A stretch of DNA of 64,000 nt. Source: Erysipelotrichaceae bacterium (GTDB lineage: Bacteria; Bacillota_I; Bacilli_A; Erysipelotrichales; Erysipelotrichaceae). A model generated the notes under the pieces. It did not search any database and was not told where the DNA came from. It saw nothing but the letters and a program-made list of their open reading frames with translations. The position numbers were made by a program, and so were the translations under genes. This document shows, one piece after another, positions 26,965-35,724 of this stretch. The DNA is taken from NCBI GenBank assembly GCA_017539025.1, contig JAFYHT010000066.1, positions 140,450-204,449 on the forward strand. Direction: 5' to 3'. Every line of letters starts with the position of its first letter. Positions within the stretch are counted from its first letter, which is position 1.

Positions 26965-28248
26965 ATGGAGATTCTGAAGAGAGCCGATTATGAAAAGATG
27001 ATCGCCGAAACAAGAGATGAGAGGATGAAGTGGTGGCGTGAAGCACGCTTCGGCATGTTTGTGCACTATGGCCTTTACTCGATCATCGGCAGACATGAAT
27101 GGGTGATGTCGATGGAAGGCATCGACAAGGAAGAATATGAAAAGTATGCCGATCAGTTTCTGCCGGAAGAAGGGTGCTGCCGGAAGTGGGCAAAGCTAGC
27201 CAAAGCTGCCGGTATGAAATACATGGTCCTGACTACCCGTCACCATGAGGGTTTCTCTTTATGGGATTCCAAGGTCAATCCGTTCAACAGTGTCAACTAC
27301 GGATGCCACAGAGATATCGTAAAAGAATTCGTCGATGCCTGCAGAGAAGAGGGACTTAAGATCGGTTTCTATTCTTCGATCATGGACTGGAGACATCCCG
27401 CTGGTGAAAGATGCGAATATGATAATGAAGCCAGAAGAAGATTCCTTGATTACATCGAAGCTCTCAATACGGAACTGCTGACAAACTACGGCAAGATCGA
27501 TATCCTCTGGTATGATGTCGCTCAGCCGATGGAGTCCTGGGAGGCCTGGGATTCTTTGGCGAGGAATCAGCGTTTGAGAGCCTTGCAGCCGCACATCATC
27601 ATCAATGACCGTTCCAGACTGCCGGAAGACTTCGGAACACCGGAAGGAAAGATCAGGGTTTTGGACAGAGACTGGGAAGCCTGCATGACATTCAATGACA
27701 TCGCCTGGGGCTATCTGGATGAGGAACAGGCACTTCCATATGCCTACAGTGCCGAAAGGATCCTGAGGATGTTGAACACCTGCGCATGCAACGGCGGAAA
27801 CCTCCTGTTGAACGTCGGACCAAAGCCAGATGGCTCGATCCCGGCGGATGCGATCAAGCCTTTGACTGAAGTAGGCAGATGGTTAAAAGGAAATGGAGAA
27901 GCGGTATATGGAAAGCTTCATCCGAATCTCTTATCCGGATCATGGTTCAGAGGAGGAAACGGGATCTCCGGTATCACTTATGCCGATGATCTGAAAGCCA
28001 TTTATCTCTGGAACTGGATCACGCCAAAAGATGGAGAAATGTATTTCTCCGGTGTTTTCTCCAAGGCGACAAGAGTCACAAAGCTCTCTACTGGCGAAGA
28101 TATCGAATTTGAATATACGGATGATCACAGAGTGAAGATGAGCGGCCTGAAAAAAGAAGAAGGAGAGATCGTTCCGGTCTACAAGATCGAGTTTGAAGAA
28201 CCTTTGGATTACAGACCGTTCCACAAATATCCTCAGATCTGGTATTAG
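26965..28248 (+). CDS. Alpha-L-fucosidase, GH29 family
   Basis: A 427-residue GH29 enzyme with no signal peptide, so likely intracellular. Recognisable blocks are 'RFGMFVHYGLYS' near residue 28, 'TTRHHEGFSLWDS' near 91 (substrate His pair), 'DILWYDV' near 178 (nucleophile Asp) and 'GGNLLLNVGPKPDGSIP' near 275. GAAAGGGAG precedes the ATG. It hydrolyses terminal alpha-L-fucose from glycans; lack of a secretion signal implies import of small fucosides by a transporter outside the window. Confidence 0.9.
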   Translation: MEILKRADYEKMIAETRDERMKWWREARFGMFVHYGLYSIIGRHEWVMSMEGIDKEEYEKYADQFLPEEGCCRKWAKLAKAAGMKYMVLTTRHHEGFSLWDSKVNPFNSVNYGCHRDIVKEFVDACREEGLKIGFYSSIMDWRHPAGERCEYDNEARRRFLDYIEALNTELLTNYGKIDILWYDVAQPMESWEAWDSLARNQRLRALQPHIIINDRSRLPEDFGTPEGKIRVLDRDWEACMTFNDIAWGYLDEEQALPYAYSAERILRMLNTCACNGGNLLLNVGPKPDGSIPADAIKPLTEVGRWLKGNGEAVYGKLHPNLLSGSWFRGGNGISGITYADDLKAIYLWNWITPKDGEMYFSGVFSKATRVTKLSTGEDIEFEYTDDHRVKMSGLKKEEGEIVPVYKIEFEEPLDYRPFHKYPQIWY

Positions 28249-28257
28249 AAATGAAGA

Positions 28258-28286
28258 AAGATCCGCGTTTGCGGATCTTGTCTTTT
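28258..28286. terminator. Terminator shared by the fucosidase gene and tRNA-Pro
   Basis: AAGATCCGC / GCGGATCTT with a GTTT loop, then GTCTTTTT on the plus strand; a short A-rich stretch on the other side could also serve the minus-strand tRNA. Confidence 0.8.
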
Positions 28287-28289
28287 TCA

Positions 28290-28366
28290 TGGTCGGAATA
28301 TCGGGATTCGAACCCGAGACCTCTTGAACCCCATTCAAGCGCGCTACCAAACTGCGCTATATCCCG
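28290..28366 (-). tRNA. tRNA-Pro(GGG)
   Basis: The minus strand folds into a full 77-nt cloverleaf: acceptor CGGGATA/TATTCCG (one G-U), D-arm GCGC...GCGC, anticodon arm CTTGA-ATGGGGT-TCAAG giving anticodon GGG, variable AGGTC, T-arm TCGGG-TTCGAAT-CCCGA, A73 and an encoded CCA. A -10-like TAGAAT lies at 28382-28377. Confidence 0.95.
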
Positions 28367-28450
28367 TTCTTCTATTATTCTAACATGATTCACTGAAGGA
28401 AATGGAAACAGCTCCTGTTCAAAGATATGGGAGTTTTTTTGGATAATAGG

Positions 28451-28480
28451 TTAGTTATAGCTAACTAATAGTGATAGAAT
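28451..28480 (+). promoter_or_regulatory. Operator-like dyad and promoter of the eleven-gene cluster
   Basis: A 7-bp inverted repeat with a 4-nt spacer (TTAGTTA TAGC TAACTAA, 28451-28468) covers the -35 position (TTAGTT), 18 nt before TAGAAT (28475-28480; preceded by TGA). Such a dyad over a promoter is typical of a MarR- or TetR-type repressor site; no regulator gene is adjacent. Confidence 0.5.
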
Positions 28481-28503
28481 GAGATAGGACAAGAGGTAAT
28501 GAT

Positions 28504-29370
28504 ATGTCAAGAAAAGATTCGAAAATGCAGGAAAAGTTCATGTCCCTGATATTTAAAGGAACAGGGATATTCAAACCTTTGAATACCGGAAGGATCGATG
28601 AACATGTTTCCTGTATCAGGGAGTATGTCGCAAATATCTTTTTCTATACAAAGAATGATACGACGATCATGATCGATGCCGGATACAATTATCAAAGATT
28701 GAAGGAAAAGATGGAATGGCTGGATCTGGATCCCGAAAAGATAAAGCACATCCTGATCACTCACCAGGATACCGATCATGTCGGCGCAGTGGAAGATGAC
28801 AGCGATCTTCTGTTCAGGGATGCCAAGCTCTATGTCGGAGAAATTGAAAACCGCTATCTGACAGGAGAAGTCAGAAGGAAGGTGATGTTCCATCGTTTCA
28901 ATCTTTCTCTTCTTCATATCAGCAATGAGAAAACTTTATTGAAAGACGGTGATGTCTTCATGATCGATGACATCAAAATTGAATGTTTCCTGGTACCGGG
29001 TCATACCTGGGGACATATGGTCTATCTCATCGATGACAGATATCTGTTTACCGGCGATACCATCTGGCTTGGCTATGACGGCGGATACAGCTTCATCAAT
29101 GTTTTGGCGGAAGATAACGATCTGGCAAAACGATCACTGCTTGATCTGGAGAAGAAACTGAGAGACAGAAAACTTGATCCGATCGTGATCACGGGACATA
29201 CCGGATACAGCGATGATCTTGATTTCACTTTCCGCCACAAGGATAAACTGTGCAAGGCGTTCAGGAAACAGAAGCCTGTCGATCCTGATGCGCCATATGA
29301 TGCCTATGATGAAAGCGATGATATTGAATCAAAGACCAGAAATGAATTGTTGAAAAAATACAACAGATGA
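28504..29370 (+). CDS. MBL-fold metallohydrolase
   Basis: A 288-residue metallo-beta-lactamase-fold hydrolase. The metal motif 'ITHQDTDHVGA' (His-x-Asp-x-Asp-His) is near residue 79, followed by 'VPGHTWGHMVYL', 'LFTGDTIWL' and 'ITGHTGYSDD', which supply the other ligands. The HxDxDH variant (Gln before the first Asp) is common in lactonase/glyoxalase-like members. GAGGTAA precedes the ATG. First gene of the 28.5-36.3 kb cluster; the next ORF starts one base after its stop. Confidence 0.85.
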   Translation: MSRKDSKMQEKFMSLIFKGTGIFKPLNTGRIDEHVSCIREYVANIFFYTKNDTTIMIDAGYNYQRLKEKMEWLDLDPEKIKHILITHQDTDHVGAVEDDSDLLFRDAKLYVGEIENRYLTGEVRRKVMFHRFNLSLLHISNEKTLLKDGDVFMIDDIKIECFLVPGHTWGHMVYLIDDRYLFTGDTIWLGYDGGYSFINVLAEDNDLAKRSLLDLEKKLRDRKLDPIVITGHTGYSDDLDFTFRHKDKLCKAFRKQKPVDPDAPYDAYDESDDIESKTRNELLKKYNR

Positions 29371-29371
29371 T

Positions 29372-30148
29372 ATGAAATTCTATGAATACGGAAATACAAG
29401 GGATCCTGTCATATTGCTGATCCCGGGAACATGTTGCCACCACTCGATCTTTGATGAGGTCGTTTCTTATCTGAAAGAGAGACTTTATTGTATCGTTGTT
29501 TCTTTTGATGGTTTTGATGAGACGGAAGATACGATATATCGGAATATGGAAGAAGAAACGGAAAAGATCGAATCTTTTATTATGGAAAAATACCCAGACG
29601 GGATCTTGTGTGCCTATGGCTGTTCCTTAGGCGGTTCTTATGTCTCTTATCTGATGAAGCGGGATATCATTCATATCAAACACGGGATCATCGGTTCTTC
29701 CGATCTGGATCACGCATCTCAAAGAAAGGCAAAGATCCTTTCCGATCTTGTCGTTAAGATCATCTATCCGATCGTATACAAGGGAAAGCTTCCTTCTTTC
29801 ATGGAGAAGGTCAATGAATTCAAGATAAAGAAGCACCCGGAATCAAAGGAGTACAGAGAGAAGTTCACGAAGATTTTTACTGATTCTCCTTTGAAAGGAT
29901 ATGTGAAAAAAGAAAGTGTATGGAACCAGTACTACTATGATCTGGTGAGCGATACAAAGATGAACAGGGAGTGTTCGATCCATGTCTTCTATGCGATGAA
30001 GATGGGGAAGAAATACGAAGAAAAGTATCGTGATCACTTTACCGATCCCGATATCAGGTACCACGATATGGAACATGAAGAACTGTTGATGTGTTACCCG
30101 GAAAAGTGGGCAGAAGAAGTATTGGATTGTGTAAGCGGAAGGAAATGA
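29372..30148 (+). CDS. Alpha/beta hydrolase, cluster gene 2
   Basis: A 258-residue alpha/beta hydrolase. 'ILLIPGTCCHHSIFDEV' near residue 11 fits the oxyanion-hole loop and 'YGCSLGGSYVSYL' near 80 is the nucleophile elbow (Gly-x-Ser-x-Gly). A C-terminal His ('MEHEELLMCYPEKW') is a candidate for the catalytic triad. No signal peptide. Substrate unknown; it is co-translated with the MBL hydrolase and the next hydrolase (one-base gaps). Confidence 0.78.
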   Translation: MKFYEYGNTRDPVILLIPGTCCHHSIFDEVVSYLKERLYCIVVSFDGFDETEDTIYRNMEEETEKIESFIMEKYPDGILCAYGCSLGGSYVSYLMKRDIIHIKHGIIGSSDLDHASQRKAKILSDLVVKIIYPIVYKGKLPSFMEKVNEFKIKKHPESKEYREKFTKIFTDSPLKGYVKKESVWNQYYYDLVSDTKMNRECSIHVFYAMKMGKKYEEKYRDHFTDPDIRYHDMEHEELLMCYPEKWAEEVLDCVSGRK

Positions 30149-30149
30149 A

Positions 30150-31049
30150 ATGTCATTCAAATACGAAATACTGAAAAAGCTTGTCAGACTGATCGGCTTG
30201 AAACACATGTTTTCCGGAACAAAGGAAGAACTGATCGCCAAGGCAAGAAAGAAGAATGCGAAGAAAAAGATCCCGGAACTGAAAGACGAGGATTTTAAGT
30301 TTGAAACGATCGAAATCAACGATTCCAAAGTCCTTGTGATGAAGCATAAAAGGAAAACAGAAAAGGCATGTATGTTCATCATCGGTGGAGGAATGATCTC
30401 GGCGCCAAGTGCGATGAATATCAAAAGAGCCCTGAAATACGCAAAGGATACAGGAAGAGATCTCTATGTCCCTTACTATCCTTTATGTACCGATCATCCT
30501 TTGAATGTTGCATATGAGATGATCTATGCGCTGTATCTGGAAATGTTGAAGGAATATGAGGCAAAGGATATCTCAATCTTTGGTTCTTCTTCCGGAGGCA
30601 ATCTGGCACTGGGGTTATGTACCTATATGAATGCGGAACACATTGAAACGCAAAGGCCGGAAAAGATCATTGCCTTATCTCCGGGCACCTGTGTGCTGGA
30701 TGATGAGGAGTGGCAAAGGATGTTGGAAATCAATGACAAAGATGTTGCGATCGATGCCTCGTATATGAAGACGGCGATCGATGTCATGAAGTGTGGAAGT
30801 GATGACGTTCCTGACTACATGATCTGGCAGCAGAAAGCCGACTATTCTGATTTTCCGAAAGTATACATCAACTATGGAAGCGATGAGTGTCTCTATGCCT
30901 GCTGGAAGAATCTGAAGAAGGCATTCGATCATTATGGCGTCGATTACGATATGAAAGTCGGTGAAGGGATGTATCACTGTTATCCGATCTTGCCTTTCGT
31001 AAAGGAAGCTGAAGATGGATACAAGTGGCTGATCTCAGTCAGCAGATAG
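30150..31049 (+). CDS. Alpha/beta hydrolase (HSL-type esterase), cluster gene 3
   Basis: A 299-residue hydrolase of the hormone-sensitive-lipase style. The oxyanion loop reads 'IIGGGMISAPS' in place of HGGG, the nucleophile elbow 'FGSSSGGNLALGL' is standard, and a late His in 'GMYHCYPILPFV' completes the triad candidate. About 60 N-terminal residues are basic and helical. Distinct in sequence from the preceding hydrolase, so the cluster carries two different esterase-type enzymes. Confidence 0.8.
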   Translation: MSFKYEILKKLVRLIGLKHMFSGTKEELIAKARKKNAKKKIPELKDEDFKFETIEINDSKVLVMKHKRKTEKACMFIIGGGMISAPSAMNIKRALKYAKDTGRDLYVPYYPLCTDHPLNVAYEMIYALYLEMLKEYEAKDISIFGSSSGGNLALGLCTYMNAEHIETQRPEKIIALSPGTCVLDDEEWQRMLEINDKDVAIDASYMKTAIDVMKCGSDDVPDYMIWQQKADYSDFPKVYINYGSDECLYACWKNLKKAFDHYGVDYDMKVGEGMYHCYPILPFVKEAEDGYKWLISVSR

Positions 31050-31057
31050 GAGAAGGG

Positions 31058-31903
31058 ATGGAAAAGAAGATCCATATTGAAAACAATACCGTACAGGAAA
31101 CACTGATCATTCCTTTATTTGCCAGGGCAGTCTGTTCCAGACATTATCCCCATCTGTTCAACGATGAGGAAGCAGAAAAGATCTGTGAGAGACTGGACTA
31201 TGATTTTTCTTCCAGAGAAAAACTGATGAATTCAACAGCTGGATTATTCGGTGCTTTGGAAGTTGCCCAGAGACACAACGATCTTTTATATGAGATCAGA
31301 GAATATCTGAAGCAATATCCGGAATCTGCCGTTGTCAATCTGGGCTGTGGTCTCGATGACGGTTTCAGGAAAGCGGATAACGGGAAGTGCCATGCCTACA
31401 ACATCGATTTCAAGGATGTGATCGATATCCGTGATCAGATCATGGGAAGATCAGAAAGAGAAGAAAACATCGCCTGTGATCTGACGGATCATTCGTGGTT
31501 CGATCGGATCGATGGATCAAAAGGTGCGATCTTTTTTGCCTCGGGCGTTTTCTATTACATCCATAAGGAAGAAGTGAAGAAACTTTCTGATGCTTTGGCA
31601 AAACATTTTCCATCAGGTGTCCTCGTCTTTGATTCCTGCAATCACATTGGCGCAAAGATGATGACAAAAACCTGGCTCAAGGAGGCAGGGATCACAGATG
31701 TCAGTGCCTTGTTTTCTCTGGAAGATGAAAAACAGATCAGTGGATGGAGCGATCATTTCAGAAGCGTTTCCGCAAGAAGCTATATGCGAGGGTATCAGGA
31801 TATCTGGAATGATGTTTCATTCGCTCACAAGATACTGTTGTGGTTCTGCGATCACATCGTGAAGATGAAGATCATCAGGATCGGGTTTGGAGGTCATCTA
31901 TGA
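31058..31903 (+). CDS. LCMT/PPM1-type O-methyltransferase, cluster gene 4
   Basis: A 281-residue SAM-dependent methyltransferase of the leucine carboxyl methyltransferase (TcmP-like) family. 'NNTVQETLIIPLFARAV' at the N-terminus and 'VVNLGCGLDDGFRK' near residue 98 (SAM loop) followed by 'YNIDF' are characteristic. Members methylate carboxyl groups of small molecules or peptides. The start at 31058 has AGGAG (31048-31052) upstream; an earlier in-frame ATG at 31025 lies inside the previous gene. Its stop overlaps the next start by 4 nt (ATGA). Confidence 0.8.
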   Translation: MEKKIHIENNTVQETLIIPLFARAVCSRHYPHLFNDEEAEKICERLDYDFSSREKLMNSTAGLFGALEVAQRHNDLLYEIREYLKQYPESAVVNLGCGLDDGFRKADNGKCHAYNIDFKDVIDIRDQIMGRSEREENIACDLTDHSWFDRIDGSKGAIFFASGVFYYIHKEEVKKLSDALAKHFPSGVLVFDSCNHIGAKMMTKTWLKEAGITDVSALFSLEDEKQISGWSDHFRSVSARSYMRGYQDIWNDVSFAHKILLWFCDHIVKMKIIRIGFGGHL

Positions 31904-32533
31904 AATATATGGGAATGCCTGCTGGCATGTGGTATCTCTTCCTTCCTTCTTTCAGAAAGAATCTGAATGATGTCCTGGGTTTTGAAAAGGAAGAAGCGGA
32001 AAAAGATCACAAGGAAGGCAAAAGAAGAATATAAAAGGATCATTGAAAAACTGCCGGAATTTGAAAAAGGCGATCGTTTCAAGATGAATATCATCAGCTG
32101 TGCGATGTTGTCATCTTTCATATTGAACATGGACAGAAAACCATCTGTACAAGAGATGGAGAAATATTATAACGATGCCATGATGGTCCCTTTCATGAAG
32201 TGGTTCTGTAAGAAGATGGGAAAGAAAAAGTTCTCTCAGTCTGATCTGGACGGAATGGAAAAAACGGCGAAACTGAATGCGGCTGATCGAAATCCCTATT
32301 CCTGGAACATGGATCTCTTGCCATATGAGGATGGAAGCGGATATGAAGCGAGATTCTATCACTGCGGGATCTGTACTTTAATGAAGGAACTGGGAACAGA
32401 TGAATATACTTCCGCCATGTGTAAGCTCGATTATGCGATGGCTGAGGCGGGAGGAGTCTGCGATTTCATCAGAGAATATACTTTGGCTTCCGGTGGTCCG
32501 TATTGTGACTGTGCTTATAAGAAAAAGATATGA
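31900..32533 (+). pseudogene. ATC-hydrolase-family gene with a frameshift, cluster gene 5
   Basis: The expected start is the ATG at 31900 (4-nt overlap with the previous stop), encoding 'MKYMGMPAGMWYLFLP' and on to 'NDVLGFEKEEAEK', after which the frame hits a stop at 32032-32034. The rest of the family ('KAKEEYKRIIEKLPEF' to the Cys-rich end 'GICTLMKE...CDFIREYTLASGGPYCDCAY') continues in the next frame. One extra base near GGAAAAAGATC (about 31998-32008) explains the break. The family is the L-2-amino-thiazoline-4-carboxylate hydrolase type (PF14196-like). It may be a real inactivation, a sequencing error in the A-run, or a +1 recoding site; downstream genes remain intact. Confidence 0.7.
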
Positions 32534-33021
32534 AGATCGTTATTGAACTGATCCTGTTTTGTATCTTGTTTACTCTGATGGTGAAGATCGCTGTGGGAAA
32601 TGATGCGGTCAACGGATTGTACTTCTATCCCAAGCCTGTCCAGGAAAAGGCGTTTGCGATCGGACTGACTGATAGAGAAACGATGAAGAGGAAAAAGAAA
32701 AGATTCATGATCCCGTTTTTCATCATGATGACAGTTTCTCTGATCATGATCATTAAGATATGGAACGGGGTATCAGACTTCAAGGATGCCTATCTGCAGT
32801 CGTTACTGTTTCTGGAAGTCATGAATCTTTATGACGGGATAATCATCGACAGGCTCTGGGTCGGACATGATCCCTTCTGGAAACTGAAGGGATGTGAAGA
32901 GATCCCTTATGTGCAGACCTGGGATCAGATCATGAAGAAAAGATCGATCCTGGCTGTGATCTGGTTCTTAGGTGCGGCGATCGTATCGTTAATGATTTTA
33001 GGATTGAAGGTGATCTTATGA
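32530..33021 (+). CDS. Small membrane protein A, cluster gene 6
   Basis: A 163-residue protein with about four hydrophobic helices (near 3-22, 59-77, 88-106 and 141-161). Not assigned to a family. It shares a layout and a loop with the next gene: an aromatic-acidic helix 'LFLEVMNLYDGIIIDRLWVG' followed by a polar loop with 'GCEEIP'. It overlaps both neighbours by 4 nt. Possibly one subunit of a two-protein membrane unit. Confidence 0.65.
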   Translation: MKIVIELILFCILFTLMVKIAVGNDAVNGLYFYPKPVQEKAFAIGLTDRETMKRKKKRFMIPFFIMMTVSLIMIIKIWNGVSDFKDAYLQSLLFLEVMNLYDGIIIDRLWVGHDPFWKLKGCEEIPYVQTWDQIMKKRSILAVIWFLGAAIVSLMILGLKVIL

Positions 33022-33512
33022 AAGTGACATTATTGTTATCTGCGTTGTTGGTGTTTGCGCTGTCTGTATTGCTTTATGGGGCTGTCGCTCTGGTTCAGAA
33101 GAAATGGATGTTTATGACTGCGCCTAAGGATGTTCAGGAAGCTGTCCTGGAACATGAAGAACGTTTTCCAGGGGCAAGGATACTGGGATGGATCATCATC
33201 ATGTTTTCTCTGTTTCTGTTTGGATTTGCGTTTTATTATGCCGGCAAAGACGGGATCGAAAATAACTTTTCGTTCTGGGATTTCTTTGTCAGGTTCCTGA
33301 TCATGTTGTATCTTTGGAAGGCGTTCGATATCATCTGCCTAGACTGGTATCTTCTGACAAAGTCTCATTTCTTTCAGCACTACTATCCGGAGACGGAAGG
33401 ATGCGAGGGTTATCACTCGTTTGGTTTCAATCGGAAGGGACAGATGATCAGGATCATCATCTTTCCGTTTGTGTCTTTATTGTTGGCTTGGGTCTGTACT
33501 AAGATGAAGTAG
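33018..33512 (+). CDS. Small membrane protein B, cluster gene 7
   Basis: A 164-residue protein with about four helices, similar in plan to the preceding gene: 'MLYLWKAFDIICLDWYLLTK' and then 'ETEGCEGYHSFGFNRKGQ' correspond to the same helix and loop. The two look like distant paralogues adjacent in the operon, suggesting a heterodimer. No catalytic motif is recognised. Overlaps the previous stop by 4 nt. Confidence 0.65.
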   Translation: MKVTLLLSALLVFALSVLLYGAVALVQKKWMFMTAPKDVQEAVLEHEERFPGARILGWIIIMFSLFLFGFAFYYAGKDGIENNFSFWDFFVRFLIMLYLWKAFDIICLDWYLLTKSHFFQHYYPETEGCEGYHSFGFNRKGQMIRIIIFPFVSLLLAWVCTKMK

Positions 33513-33520
33513 GAAGAAGT

Positions 33521-34168
33521 ATGGAAGACAAGGTTAAGAAAGCATATCATTCATCGAAGAATATCTATGACAATGTTCTGACCCAGGGCAGTTTTTTCAG
33601 CAGACTGTATATCAAGGTTTTCTGGAGCGGTACCGATGACAACGAGATCGCAAGGAAACTGATGTCATATATTCCTGATGACTTTGATGGAAAGCTGTTG
33701 GATGTACCGGTAGGGACAGCGGTCTTTACTTTTCAGAAATGGAATGCGTTAGATAAGGCAGAGATCACCTGTCTTGACTACAGCATTGATATGATCGACC
33801 AGGCAAGACAGAGGCTGAATCAGGATATCAGATGTGTTCAGGGAGATGTCGGAGCTCTTCCGTTTGAAGATGGATCTTTTGACTGCGTCTTAAGCATGAA
33901 TGGTTTCCATGCCTTTCCCGATAAGAAGAAGGCATACGAAGAGATCTTCAGAGTTTTGAAGAAAGGCGGTATGCTGATCGGATGTTTCTACATCAAGGGA
34001 AAGTCAAAGATCACTGACTGGCTGATCAACAGTATCCTTTCAAAGAAAGGCTGGTTCACTCCTCCTTTCCAGAGCGAAGAAGAAGTCCGTTCTGTACTGA
34101 ACCGGTATTGTAAAGAAGTTGAGATCCATACAGATGGATCGATCATATACTTCCGTTGTGTGAAATAA
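33521..34168 (+). CDS. Class I SAM-dependent methyltransferase, cluster gene 8
   Basis: A 215-residue methyltransferase. The SAM loop reads 'LLDVPVGTAVFTF' (the usual DxGxGxG is relaxed to DVPVGTA), then 'ITCLDYSIDMIDQA' (acidic residue for ribose) and 'GDVGALPFEDGSFDCVLSMNG'. The fold resembles UbiE/Methyltransf_11. Substrate unknown. RBS GGAAGAAG precedes the ATG; a 4-nt gap leads to the next methyltransferase. Confidence 0.8.
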   Translation: MEDKVKKAYHSSKNIYDNVLTQGSFFSRLYIKVFWSGTDDNEIARKLMSYIPDDFDGKLLDVPVGTAVFTFQKWNALDKAEITCLDYSIDMIDQARQRLNQDIRCVQGDVGALPFEDGSFDCVLSMNGFHAFPDKKKAYEEIFRVLKKGGMLIGCFYIKGKSKITDWLINSILSKKGWFTPPFQSEEEVRSVLNRYCKEVEIHTDGSIIYFRCVK

Positions 34169-34172
34169 AGAT

Positions 34173-34784
34173 ATGTTCTGGGATAAGGTCGCATGGGTCT
34201 ATGACCTGTTCGTGAATGTCGTAAACAGGGATGTCCATAAACAGCTGAAGAAGATGGTAAAGGAAGAGGTTTCTGAAAACGATATCGTTCTGGAATGTGC
34301 CTGCGGTACCGGAATGTTGACGGAAGAAATCGCGAAGAAATGTCGGAAAGTGATCGCAACAGATTTTTCACAAAAGATGTTGGAGAAAGCGGGAAAGAAC
34401 TGTCGGGATCTTGACAACATAGAATTCTCATTTGGAAATATTCTGAATATTGAATATCCAAATGAAAGCTTTGATGTTGTTGTTGCCGGGAACGTCATCC
34501 ATCTTCTGGATGAACCGCTGAAGGCAGTCAAGGAAATGGAACGAGTCTGTAAAGCAGGCGGTAAGATCATCATCCCGACTTATATGAATAAAGATAAGAA
34601 AGGAAACAACAGCACTTTTGTAAATACAGTCAATGTAGCCGGTGCTGATTTCAAAAGACAGTTCACGTTTGAAAGCTACCAGGATTTCTTTGAAGAAGCC
34701 GGATATTCAAATGGGATCTATCATCTGATCGAAGGAAGGATCCCTTGTGCGATCGCTGTATTGAGAAAAAAGGAGGATGTCTGA
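34173..34784 (+). CDS. Class I SAM-dependent methyltransferase, cluster gene 9
   Basis: A 203-residue methyltransferase with the standard blocks 'VLECACGTGMLTEEIA', 'VIATDFSQKMLEKA' and 'FDVVVAGNVIHLLDEP'. It starts at its own 'MFWDKVAWVYDLFVN', typical of small UbiE-like enzymes. It is not closely similar to the preceding methyltransferase, so two different methylation steps are likely. Together with the LCMT-type gene the cluster has three methyltransferases. Confidence 0.82.
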   Translation: MFWDKVAWVYDLFVNVVNRDVHKQLKKMVKEEVSENDIVLECACGTGMLTEEIAKKCRKVIATDFSQKMLEKAGKNCRDLDNIEFSFGNILNIEYPNESFDVVVAGNVIHLLDEPLKAVKEMERVCKAGGKIIIPTYMNKDKKGNNSTFVNTVNVAGADFKRQFTFESYQDFFEEAGYSNGIYHLIEGRIPCAIAVLRKKEDV

Positions 34785-34785
34785 T

Positions 34786-35724
34786 ATGAAGATACTGGTA
34801 TATGGTGCCGGAGTCATCGGCTGCAATCTGGCGGCAGATCTGTTTGCGGATAAAAAAGATGTCACTCTTCTGGCAAGAGGAAAATGGGCGGATGAACTCG
34901 AAAGAAACGGTCTTGTCATCAGATCGGTCTTTTCTTTTGGAAAGAAGAAATATCAGATCCCGATCATCAGGGAATTACAAGAAGATGATCACTATGACGT
35001 GATATTCCTTGTCATGCGCTGTACCCAGGTAGAGGATGTCATCCCTGTATTGAAGAATAACGTTTCAAAGAATATCGTGATCGTCGGCAACAATCTCAAA
35101 GTGAAGGAATACAGAGAGAAACTCAAAGACAAGAACGTCATGTTCGGATTCAATATGGCTGCCGGTCACAGAGAGAAGGAAAAAGTCGTTTCTTTCTCCA
35201 TGAAAAAGATCACGATCGGACAGCTCAAAGAAGATGCATCCAATGAAGAGCTGATCAATGACATCTTTTCTGATACAAAGATCAAGGTATCATATGAGCC
35301 GAACATGGAAGACTATCTTCTGTGCCATGCGGCATTCGTGGTACCGATCGGATTTGCCTGTTACCATTGCGATGGTGATCTCAAGAAGATAAAGAACAAT
35401 AAAGAATATCTCAACCGGATCATCGATGCCAATATCGAAGGATATTCGATCATCGAAGGATCAGGTCATGAGATCCTGCCAAAGGGCGATCAGGACTATC
35501 ACAGTGAGAAATACAGAAGGATCGTCTACTTTGTATACAAGGTCATGTGTTCCACTGTCATCGGAAAGATCTGTGCATCCGATCATGCGATGAATGCGGC
35601 TGATGAGATGTTGGAACTGAGCAGTTTATTGAAGAAGTTTTTTGATGAAAACAAAGGTGAATATCCGATCTATCAGAATATGGAAGAGGATGCATTGAAA
35701 CATCTGGGGAGAGAAATCTTATGA
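34786..35724 (+). CDS. Ketopantoate-reductase-like NADPH oxidoreductase, cluster gene 10
   Basis: A 312-residue protein of the ApbA/PanE family. The N-terminal dinucleotide loop 'ILVYGAGVIGCNLAADL' is clear; 'VIFLVMRCTQV', 'IVIVGNNLK' and 'MFGFNMAAGH' follow the family pattern. The usual catalytic Lys region is not obvious to the eye, so it may reduce or oxidise a substrate other than ketopantoate. The start at 34786 is 9 nt after AGGAGG (34771-34776); the in-frame ATG at 34777 is too close. Confidence 0.8.
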   Translation: MKILVYGAGVIGCNLAADLFADKKDVTLLARGKWADELERNGLVIRSVFSFGKKKYQIPIIRELQEDDHYDVIFLVMRCTQVEDVIPVLKNNVSKNIVIVGNNLKVKEYREKLKDKNVMFGFNMAAGHREKEKVVSFSMKKITIGQLKEDASNEELINDIFSDTKIKVSYEPNMEDYLLCHAAFVVPIGFACYHCDGDLKKIKNNKEYLNRIIDANIEGYSIIEGSGHEILPKGDQDYHSEKYRRIVYFVYKVMCSTVIGKICASDHAMNAADEMLELSSLLKKFFDENKGEYPIYQNMEEDALKHLGREIL

